NCBI GenBank assembly: GCA_016875515.1
Contig: VGRA01000081.1
Location: forward strand, 1-8,520
Length of the DNA stretch: 8,520 nucleotides
Direction of reading: 5' to 3'
Origin: Deltaproteobacteria bacterium
GTDB taxonomy: Bacteria > Myxococcota > Myxococcia > Myxococcales > Myxococcaceae
In this document: positions 1-5,263 of the stretch, in pieces
Layout of the letters: every line of letters starts with the position of its first letter
Numbering within the stretch: the stretch's first letter is position 1
Program-made: the position numbers and the translations under genes
The notes under the pieces: model-generated
The model's input: only the letters and a program-made list of their open reading frames with translations
What the model was told of the DNA's origin: nothing
Databases searched by the model: none

Positions 1-2
1 CC

Positions 3-539
3 GCGTACTACGGGTTGATGGTCGCCACCTACGCGGGCGTGGGCTACGCCTACGGCAGCGACGGGCTGGAGCGGCTGGGCATCAAGCCGGAGTTCAAGGT
101 GAAGATCTTCGGCGACAAGCTGGCGCTGAAGGTGCGAGGCCAGTGGGAGGACCACTTCCGGGACGCCACCTTCACGGGCGCGCTCTCCTCCCGCTTCGAC
201 CTGGGCAACGGCCACGCGGTGTCCGGCGGGGTGAACCTGGACCGCACGGGCGTGACGGGCGGCAACGTCCGCTACGACTACACCCGCCCGGACCTCAACC
301 TCTCGGCCAACGTGGACTTCGACGCGCGCGGGGTGAGCGACGTGGCGGGCAACGTGACGTACACCCGCGACAACCTCTCGCTCTCCGCGGGGGCCCGGTA
401 CGATCTGCGCGACGACCGGCTCACCGCCAACGCGGAGGCGGTCTGGAAGGTGCGGGACAACGTGGACTTCGCGCTGTCTGCGAGCCACGACAACCGCGGC
501 GAGACGCGCGTGGGCGCGGGGCTGCGCATCATCTTCTGA
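3..539 (+). CDS. Beta-barrel-like outer membrane protein, C-terminal part (5' truncated by window)
   Basis: The reading frame is open from base 3 to a TGA at 537-539, and the true start lies upstream of the window. In-frame TTG and ATG codons at 15-20 look internal, because the protein-like sequence continues to their left. The visible 178 residues are a series of short alternating polar/hydrophobic segments separated by Asp/Asn/Gly turns (for example LSLSAGARYDL, then LTANAEAVWKV, then VDFALSASHD). The protein ends in IIF, a terminal aromatic residue as expected for a BAM-assembled outer-membrane barrel. The family is not recognised; a surface-exposed beta-solenoid or an enzyme ending in a barrel is also possible. 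Codon use matches the rest of the window. The gene converges on the small barrel gene at 571-1092, with only 31 bases between the stops. I am confident that it is coding and only moderately confident that it is a barrel. Confidence 0.75.
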   Translation, partial: AYYGLMVATYAGVGYAYGSDGLERLGIKPEFKVKIFGDKLALKVRGQWEDHFRDATFTGALSSRFDLGNGHAVSGGVNLDRTGVTGGNVRYDYTRPDLNLSANVDFDARGVSDVAGNVTYTRDNLSLSAGARYDLRDDRLTANAEAVWKVRDNVDFALSASHDNRGETRVGAGLRIIF

Positions 540-552
540 CGCGCAGCGCCCG

Positions 553-571
553 GCCGGTACGGCGGTACGGC
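553..571. terminator. Possible T-less hairpin between convergent genes
   Basis: Bases 553-560 (GCCGGTAC) can pair with 565-571 (GTACGGC) around a GGCG loop with one bulged G, giving a seven-pair stem. It lies in the 31-base gap between two convergent stop codons, a sensible place for a bidirectional terminator. It has no T-tract on either strand, so intrinsic termination is not well supported, and a short GC-rich stem can arise by chance here. Confidence 0.25.
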
Positions 572-1092
572 TAGAAGTAGTAGCGGATGGCACCGCCGCC
601 GCTGAACCACAGTGGCGAGCCGCCCCAGTTGCCCCAGCCGCCCCAGTTGCCCAGCAGGAAGGTGGGGCGGATGTCCGCGGTGATCTCCACGGGCACCGGG
701 CGGTACTGCAGGCTCAGGCCGACCACGGCGTTGACACCAAAGGCCGCGCCCCAGCCCGGCGAAATGAATGCGCCGGCGCCCGCCTCCCAGTTGAGGCCGA
801 AGTCGCCGTTCGTCCAGAGCTGCTTCCCCTGGTACAGGGCGTCTGCGCCGATGTTGATTCCACCCCAACCCCAGCCGAGGAAGGCCTGCGCGGCCATGCT
901 GTCGCCGAGGAAGACCTTGCCGGTCAGGCCGTAGTTGTAGGCGCCTCCACCCAGGCCGAACCCGAGCTTCTTGCTGGCGTGGATGTTGGTCACGCCGGAC
1001 GAGCTGGCGGCCGGCGCCTCCCCGTCCGCGAGCGCTGCGGTCGGCAGGGCAAGGGTGGCGAGGAGGGCTGCGTTGCGGGCAATGCGGATCAC
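571..1092 (-). CDS. Small secreted outer-membrane beta-barrel protein
   Basis: This encodes 173 residues from a GTG at 1092. That start was chosen because it has a strong Shine-Dalgarno (AAGGAG, six bases upstream) and opens directly into a signal peptide: positively charged VIRIARN, a hydrophobic core, and an ALA cleavage site around residue 22. The upstream extension of the frame to 1212 lacks protein character. The mature part is rich in Gly, Trp and aromatic residues in strand-like alternation. It includes a GLTGKVFL segment (residues 56-62 region) followed by a Gly/Trp stretch, and ends in RYYF, the terminal-Phe signature of outer-membrane barrels. This pattern resembles the small single-domain barrel proteins common in myxobacteria and Bacteroidota that carry GxTGK near the N-terminus and end in RYYF; that resemblance is from memory. 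Residues 149-158 (NWGGWGNWGG) come from an 18-bp tandem duplication. The SDR gene lies upstream on the same strand, 70 bases away. No enzymatic role is suggested. Confidence 0.82.
   Translation of the reverse strand: MIRIARNAALLATLALPTAALADGEAPAASSSGVTNIHASKKLGFGLGGGAYNYGLTGKVFLGDSMAAQAFLGWGWGGINIGADALYQGKQLWTNGDFGLNWEAGAGAFISPGWGAAFGVNAVVGLSLQYRPVPVEITADIRPTFLLGNWGGWGNWGGSPLWFSGGGAIRYYF
619..654. repeat. 18-bp tandem duplication inside the small barrel gene
   Basis: Two adjacent 18-base units start at 619 and 637 and match in their first 16 bases (GCCGCCCCAGTTGCCC). The period is a multiple of three, so the reading frame is kept. The product gains a repeated Trp-Gly-Gly-Trp-Gly-Asn unit close to the C-terminus, probably in a loop or turn between the last strands of the barrel. 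Confidence 0.8.
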
Positions 1093-1098
1093 GTAGGG

Positions 1099-1104
1099 CT
1101 CCTT
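1099..1104 (-). promoter_or_regulatory. Shine-Dalgarno site of the small barrel gene
   Basis: The minus strand reads AAGGAG followed by six bases (CCCTAC) and GTG at 1092-1090. It is the best ribosome-binding site in the window; most other genes here have weak ones. It decides the start of the small barrel gene and forms the 3' end of a predicted hairpin (see 1099-1147). Confidence 0.8.
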
Positions 1105-1147
1105 GGAAGATGGGAGGGACAGCGGCCGGCATCTTCCACGGAAGGAG
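1099..1147 (-). promoter_or_regulatory. Interrupted inverted repeat in the leader, pairing the Shine-Dalgarno
   Basis: In the minus-strand transcript, CTCCTT (from 1147-1142) can pair with the Shine-Dalgarno AAGGAG (1104-1099). Directly inside that, GGAAGATG (1137-1130) pairs with CATCTTCC (1112-1105). Only a four-base bulge (1141-1138) lies between the two stems on one side, and the apical loop is 17 bases (1129-1113). Fourteen pairs in total would bury the ribosome-binding site. An alternative fold extends the inner stem to nine pairs (1138 with 1104) and competes with the outer stem. The element could be a translational switch or thermometer for the barrel gene, or a remnant terminator for the SDR gene; it has no T-tract. 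Confidence 0.45.
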
Positions 1148-1162
1148 TTACCCCGCCAACTT

Positions 1163-1912
1163 TCAGCGCCGCAGGGGGGGCCGCGCGCTGCCCATGCCTC
1201 CATCCACCCCAATCACCTGTCCCGTCACCCAGGACTGGGCAGGGGAGAGCAGCCAGCAGATGGCCGCCGCCACGTCCCCCGGCTCCCCCACGCGCCCGAG
1301 CGGGTGGGCCGCGGCGTTGGCCTTCGCCAGGGGCTCGCTCGCGAAGAGCCCGGCGGTCATCCCGGTGCGGACCAGGCCCGGCGCCACGGCGTTCACCCGG
1401 ATTCCGCGCGGGGCGTAGGTGGCTGCGGCAGACAGCACCAGCCCCTGCACGCCTCCCTTGGCCGCGGCAATGGCCTCGTGGTTGGCGAGTCCAAACCGCG
1501 CGGCCACCGAGGAGACGAGGACGATGCTCCCGCCGCCTCCGTCCAGCGCCTTCGCCCCGGCGCGGACGGTGCCAAACGCAGACGTCAGGTTGGTGGCCAG
1601 CACCTCCGCCCACTCTGCGTCCGTGGTGAGGTGCGCGGGCTTCAGCAGCAGTGAGCCCACGCAGTTGGCCAGGCCTGAAAGCGGGCCCACGGCCGCGGCG
1701 GCCTCGGTGGCGGCGCGCTCCACCTCCGCGGGCTGCCGCGCGTCCAGCTCCACCACGGGCGCCCCCAGCTCCTCGCCGAGCGCCCGCAGCCTGTCCCCGC
1801 CCCGGCCGGCGAGCACCACCCGCGCCCCACCGGCCAGCAGCCGCCGGGCCACCTCAGAGCCGATACCACCCGCCGCCCCCACCACCAGGTATGCCTTGTC
1901 CACGAAGTCCAT
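1163..1912 (-). CDS. Short-chain dehydrogenase/reductase family protein, non-canonical catalytic site
   Basis: This encodes 249 residues, the normal length for a classical SDR. The ATG at 1912 is the first start after an in-frame TAA 12 bases upstream. The Rossmann dinucleotide motif GAAGGIG sits at residues 12-18 and AGR follows the second strand (35-37). The family NNAG motif is replaced by NCVG (83-86). Further features are N108 in NLTSAF, S134/S135 on the catalytic strand, K152, the IRVNAVAPGLVRT segment (171-183) and the C-terminal VTGQVIGVDGGM (229-240). The YxxxK motif is IxxxK: residue 148, where the catalytic Tyr should be 13 residues after Ser135, is Ile encoded by ATT. Fold and cofactor binding are therefore well supported, but the usual Tyr-dependent proton transfer is not, and the substrate is unknown. 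It lies 70 bases upstream of the barrel gene on the same strand and is divergent from the glycosidase gene. Confidence 0.92.
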   Translation of the reverse strand: MDFVDKAYLVVGAAGGIGSEVARRLLAGGARVVLAGRGGDRLRALGEELGAPVVELDARQPAEVERAATEAAAAVGPLSGLANCVGSLLLKPAHLTTDAEWAEVLATNLTSAFGTVRAGAKALDGGGGSIVLVSSVAARFGLANHEAIAAAKGGVQGLVLSAAATYAPRGIRVNAVAPGLVRTGMTAGLFASEPLAKANAAAHPLGRVGEPGDVAAAICWLLSPAQSWVTGQVIGVDGGMGSARPPLRR

Positions 1913-1928
1913 GACGCCGGGTTAACGG

Positions 1929-1942
1929 CGGCTGCGCAGCCG
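1929..1942. promoter_or_regulatory. 14-bp perfect palindrome in the divergent intergenic gap (possible operator)
   Basis: CGGCTGCGCAGCCG is its own reverse complement. It lies near the middle of the 48-base gap between the divergent starts of the SDR gene (1912) and the glycosidase gene (1961). A dimeric regulator could bind here and affect both promoters. No convincing -10/-35 pair is visible, and in GC-rich DNA a palindrome of this kind can arise by chance, so the operator role is inferred from position only. Confidence 0.35.
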
Positions 1943-1960
1943 TGCCAGACTCCCGTCACC

Positions 1961-3994
1961 GTGCGCGTTCTTCATTGCTCGTTGCTCGCCCTCGCGCTGT
2001 GCCGACCCACCCCCGCGCTCGCCGTGGGGCTCACCCAGGTGTCCGAGTCCAAGCCCTGGCCGGGCGTGACGATCCGCAAGTACCGGACCTCCAGCCCGTC
2101 CGCGGATGCCTGGGCCGTCCTGGTGGACCTGTGCGCCGCGGGCATCCACGTGGACGCCACGAAGCACACCGGCAGCCCCAGCTCCACGGGCAGTTGGGCG
2201 CAGTCTGCCGGCGTCCAGGTGGCCACCAACGCGGACTTCTACAAGTCCGGCCCCAACCGGGTGTACGGCCAGGCCGTGGGTGAGGGCGTGCCGTGGCCGG
2301 TGTCTGCCACCGGGTGGGACGCCGCCTACGCGAGCGAGTGGTACTACAAGAAGCCGGGCTGGATCGCCTTCGGCCACGACTGGGTGGAGTTCAACCACAC
2401 CAAGCAGGTGAAGCAGAACCCCGGAGGCCAGGTGTTGGGAGGGTGGATGCCCGGCACGGTGACGGGCACCTTCCCGCCCGGGACGTTGGGCCTGGCGAGC
2501 GGCTTCCCCGAGCTGGTGACGGAGGGCGTGCAGGTCACCTGCAGCAGCCCCACCGCGAGCAGCTGCTTCCCGGACCGGAGCGACATGCGCGCGCGCCACC
2601 CGCGCACCGCCATGGGGCTCACCCAGGATCTCAAGACCTTCATCCTGCTGGTGGTGGACGGGCGCACGACCACTTCCTCGGGCATGTACGGGACGGAGTT
2701 GGCGGACACCATGAAGAAGCTGGGAGCGTGGCAGGCCTTCAACCTGGACGGCGGCGGCTCGTCCCAGCTGTGGCGGCAGGGGAGCGGGTACCTCAACAAC
2801 TACAGCGGCAACAACAGCGGAAGCGGCCTGCGCTCCATCCTCAACCACTGGGGCATCTACGCCGGCACCGCGAGCGGCAAGCCCTCCCGGCCGGGCCACT
2901 GCGGCAGCTCGGCGCCGTGCCAGGTCATCCCCTCTGCGGGCGGCACCATCGACAACGCGAGCAGCTGCTTCCGCGGCTTCGGCCCCGCGGCCACGTGGCG
3001 CCCGGTGGCGAGCGGCTACGGGAACGATCTCGTCTGGACCAACGCCATTGGCGGGAGCCGGCCGGACAACTGGGCCTGGTGGCAGCTCCACCTGCAGGCC
3101 GAGGGGGACTACAAGGTGGAGGTCTACACCGAGCCCGCGTACGCCAAGTTCGCCCATGCCCGGTACGAGGTGTACGCGGACGGCAAGAGCAACCCGGTGA
3201 CGCTCAACCAGGGGGCGGCAGGCGGGTGGCGCACGCTGGGGACCTTCCACTTCGCTGCCGGGGGCGGCCAGTTCGTCCGGCTGTTCGACAACAACGCCTC
3301 GGTGACCGTGGCCTCCGGGCAGCGCATCAGCGCAGACGCGCTCCGGCTGGTGCCCACCGGGCCGCAGTGCGGGGACAACACCTGCAACGGCGCCGAGACG
3401 TGCGGAAGCTGCCCGCAGGACTGCGGCGCGTGCCCCGCGTGTGGGGACGGCATCTGCAACGGGACGGAGACGTGCGCCACCTGCGTCGCGGACTGTGACG
3501 CCTGCTGCGGCAACGGCGCCTGCGACAACGGCGAGACGTGCGGCAGCTGTGCGGCGGACTGCGGCGCGTGCCCGGCATGCGGGGACGGGACGTGCGCCGG
3601 GGCGGAGGACTGCGACAGCTGCCAAGCGGACTGCGGCGCCTGCTGCGGGGACGGCAGCTGCGCCGGGGCAGAGGACTGCGCCAGCTGCGCGGTGGACTGC
3701 GGGAGCTGCGGGACCTGTGGCGACGGCACCTGCGGAGGGGCCGAGTCGTGCGACACCTGCGCCGCGGACTGTGGCGCGTGCGACGCGGGCGAGTCCTGCG
3801 ACGGCTGCGAACCGGGGACGGGCGGCGGCACGGGCGGCGGTGGTGGAGGCGGCGGAGGGTCCAGCGATGGAGGCAACGGCCCTGGCGTCCAGCCGGTGGG
3901 CTGCGCCGCAGCCCCGGGACGGTTGGCGCTGCCCTGGCTGCTGCTGCCGCTGGGGCTGGGCCGCCGGGCGCGCGCGGGTCAGCTGCGCAGGTAG
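1961..3994 (+). CDS. Secreted phosphodiester glycosidase (NAGPA-like) with Golvesin-like domain, Cys-rich repeats and MYXO-CTERM anchor
   Basis: This encodes 677 residues from GTG 1961, chosen because the frame then opens with a signal peptide (MRVLHCSLLALALCRPTPALA, cleavage near residue 21). Residues about 22-302 resemble the phosphodiester glycosidase family related to the GlcNAc-1-phosphodiester uncovering enzyme. Motifs include ATNADFY (88-94), RTAMG (215-219), VVDGR (231-235) and the family-typical NLDGGGSSQLW (261-271). Residues about 329-466 (IDNASSCF, then DNWAWWQLHL, ending ISADALRLVP) look like a Golvesin/XLY-type beta domain. Six CGDG Cys-rich repeats follow (470-607), then a Gly-rich linker (617-640). 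The tail has GC at 647-648, a hydrophobic stretch (655-667) and an Arg-rich end, matching MYXO-CTERM proteins. Such proteins are processed at the conserved Cys by myxosortase and shown on the cell surface. The likely role is trimming or remodelling of a surface or matrix glycan; the substrate is unknown. The last 16 bases overlap the convergent FliB-like gene. Confidence 0.9.
   Translation: MRVLHCSLLALALCRPTPALAVGLTQVSESKPWPGVTIRKYRTSSPSADAWAVLVDLCAAGIHVDATKHTGSPSSTGSWAQSAGVQVATNADFYKSGPNRVYGQAVGEGVPWPVSATGWDAAYASEWYYKKPGWIAFGHDWVEFNHTKQVKQNPGGQVLGGWMPGTVTGTFPPGTLGLASGFPELVTEGVQVTCSSPTASSCFPDRSDMRARHPRTAMGLTQDLKTFILLVVDGRTTTSSGMYGTELADTMKKLGAWQAFNLDGGGSSQLWRQGSGYLNNYSGNNSGSGLRSILNHWGIYAGTASGKPSRPGHCGSSAPCQVIPSAGGTIDNASSCFRGFGPAATWRPVASGYGNDLVWTNAIGGSRPDNWAWWQLHLQAEGDYKVEVYTEPAYAKFAHARYEVYADGKSNPVTLNQGAAGGWRTLGTFHFAAGGGQFVRLFDNNASVTVASGQRISADALRLVPTGPQCGDNTCNGAETCGSCPQDCGACPACGDGICNGTETCATCVADCDACCGNGACDNGETCGSCAADCGACPACGDGTCAGAEDCDSCQADCGACCGDGSCAGAEDCASCAVDCGSCGTCGDGTCGGAESCDTCAADCGACDAGESCDGCEPGTGGGTGGGGGGGGGSSDGGNGPGVQPVGCAAAPGRLALPWLLLPLGLGRRARAGQLRR
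3368..3781 (+). repeat. Six Cys-rich CGDGxCxxxExCxxCxxDCxxC repeats (in CDS)
   Basis: Six copies begin at residues C470, C494, C516, C540, C562 and C586 of the surface glycosidase, each with six conserved cysteines, and a degenerate seventh fragment (GESCDGC) follows. Spacing alternates 24, 22, 24, 22, 24 residues, because odd-numbered copies carry two extra residues before the next CG. This suggests growth by duplication of a two-repeat unit of 46 residues (138 bp). Repeats of this kind commonly precede MYXO-CTERM tails and probably form a disulfide-stabilised stalk or wall-spanning spacer. Confidence 0.85.
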
Positions 3995-5205
3995 CCGAAC
4001 AGCCGGGCCATGCTGTCCCAGCCGCGCGCCTGGAAGGCCTCGCGGGCCTCCTGCGCGAAGGCGGGATCGTGCTGGAAGCGGCGGCAGAACACCTGCGTCG
4101 TCTCCACCAGCGCGGTGGCGTCCGGGAGCGGGTCGCCCACGCAGCGTGCGGCCAGCATCAGCCGGAGGATGCCGAAGCGGATGACCAGGTCCACGAAGTG
4201 GGCCTGTGGCGTCCGGCCGTCGAAAGGGAAGGACTCGCGGAACAGCTCGTTGAGGACGAAGTGCTCGAGCAGCTTCGGGGCGGCCGACTCCAACGCCTCG
4301 GGGAGGCGCGTGACGCCGCGTGAATAGGCGGCGGCCAGCTGCGCGAGGTTCACCTCGGCGGAGGTCTCCGTGGCGCCCAGCCCCGTGGCCACCGCCTCCT
4401 CCACCCGGCGCTGGTGCGGCGTGGAGGTGCGGCCCACCTTCCGCGCGAGCAGGGGGGCGAAGACGTGCGCCTGCTCCGCGTGCTTCGCCGGCACCGCCTC
4501 GAGGCTGTCGAGGAACCCGGGCGTGGAGAGCGCGTGCCCGAAGCTGGCGAGGAAGCCCGGCACCCGCTCCGGCGTGCGCAGCAAAGGCGTCAGCTGCTCG
4601 CAGAACAGCCCCAGCACCGCCAGCCGCGCCCACAGCGGCGCGCCGTCACTCCCCATCACCTGCAGGCAGAAGAGCCGGACCGCATTGGCCGCCTCGGCGT
4701 CCAGCCCCGCCGGGAGCGGGACGGCGGACAGGGTGGAGGGGCGCGTGGCCACCTCGGCGGCGACGAACTCGAAGGCGTCTGGGGACAGGAGCGCAAGCCG
4801 CGCCGCCTCGGGGCAGGAGAGGGTGAGCCCCTGCGAGAGGGTGCTCCCCAGCGAGCGAGTCGTCCTCGGGTAGCTGGCGCAGGTGTCCGAGAGCGCCTCC
4901 TCGCCGTGTCGCTGCTGCAGCCGGCACAGGCCGCCGCCCAGCATGGGGCAGTCGCGCGTGCCCGGGCGCGGGGCGAACCAGGAGAACGCGCCGGCGGGGG
5001 CCGGCGCGCCCGGCTCCGGCAGCTTCAGCGACACGAGCAGCTCGTCCCTCAGCGGGGACGCGGGCAGCCGCTGGTACCGCTCGTAGGTGGCGCGGTCCAC
5101 CGTGACGGTCCACCCGCTGCAGCAGGTGTCCTCGCAGCGGTCCCCAATGCACTGGAAGCGCGAGGCGAAGCGGGGGACCAGCGCTGTCTTGGTGAAGGTG
5201 GCCAT
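3979..5205 (-). CDS. FliB-type lysine N-methylase homologue (copy 1, Cys-cluster protein)
   Basis: This encodes 408 residues from ATG 5205. A GTG at 5220 would add five residues and cannot be excluded. The ATG gives an N-terminus that matches the paralogue at 6954-8183. The diagnostic cluster is C19-IGDR-C24-EDT-CC(28-29)-SGW, followed by C86-PMLGGGL-C94, C109 in DTCASYPR and C131 in LSCPEAA. This is the pattern of FliB/flagellin lysine N-methylase proteins. Salmonella FliB methylates flagellin lysines and has been reported to use a [4Fe-4S] cluster. The C-terminal half is helical, with the conserved segments HFVLNELFRESFPFD and LRLMLAARC. No signal peptide is seen, so the protein is cytoplasmic. 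It is the last gene of the apparent operon, after the beta-helix gene, and its end overlaps the convergent glycosidase gene by 16 bases. No flagellin gene is in the window and the target is unknown. The symbol is left empty because the flagellar role is doubtful. Confidence 0.85.
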   Translation of the reverse strand: MATFTKTALVPRFASRFQCIGDRCEDTCCSGWTVTVDRATYERYQRLPASPLRDELLVSLKLPEPGAPAPAGAFSWFAPRPGTRDCPMLGGGLCRLQQRHGEEALSDTCASYPRTTRSLGSTLSQGLTLSCPEAARLALLSPDAFEFVAAEVATRPSTLSAVPLPAGLDAEAANAVRLFCLQVMGSDGAPLWARLAVLGLFCEQLTPLLRTPERVPGFLASFGHALSTPGFLDSLEAVPAKHAEQAHVFAPLLARKVGRTSTPHQRRVEEAVATGLGATETSAEVNLAQLAAAYSRGVTRLPEALESAAPKLLEHFVLNELFRESFPFDGRTPQAHFVDLVIRFGILRLMLAARCVGDPLPDATALVETTQVFCRRFQHDPAFAQEAREAFQARGWDSMARLFGYLRS

Positions 5206-5226
5206 GGCGTGTCGGGGCACGCTAAC

Positions 5227-5263
5227 AGCGGCCCCCCGTCACGCCACTTCGGGGGCAGCCGCT
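5227..5263 (-). promoter_or_regulatory. Strong GC hairpin between the beta-helix and second fliB-like genes
   Basis: On the minus strand AGCGGC (5263-5258) pairs with GCCGCT (5232-5227). Inside it CCCCCG (5255-5250) pairs with CGGGGG (5238-5233). There is a two-base TG bulge and an 11-base loop, making twelve pairs. The hairpin starts at the last base of the beta-helix stop codon and ends six bases before the GTG at 5220. It fills the intergenic space and contains the only purine run that could serve as a ribosome-binding site. It is followed by TGTTAGC rather than a T-tract, so attenuation, transcript processing or translational occlusion fit better than full intrinsic termination. Confidence 0.5.

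Noticed and set aside
1093..1212. N-terminal extension of the small barrel gene to an upstream ATG at 1212
   Set aside because: The extension would precede a clear signal peptide and Shine-Dalgarno, and would overlap the end of the SDR gene with unlikely sequence.
3368..3781. Regularly spaced repeats resembling a CRISPR-like array
   Set aside because: The periodicity is protein-level (CGDG units) with variable codons, there are no unique spacers, and the stretch lies inside a coding sequence.
3124..3876. Pro/Gln-rich repetitive open frame on the minus strand (250 codons)
   Set aside because: Its apparent repeats are the mirror of the Cys-rich CGDG repeats and Gly linker of the plus-strand gene.
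1922..4633. 903-codon open frame on the minus strand opposite the surface glycosidase
   Set aside because: It is antisense to a gene with clear domains and also overlaps the FliB-like gene in another frame. Its product is low-complexity Ala/Arg/Gly/Pro with no motif. Long antisense open frames are expected in DNA this GC-rich.
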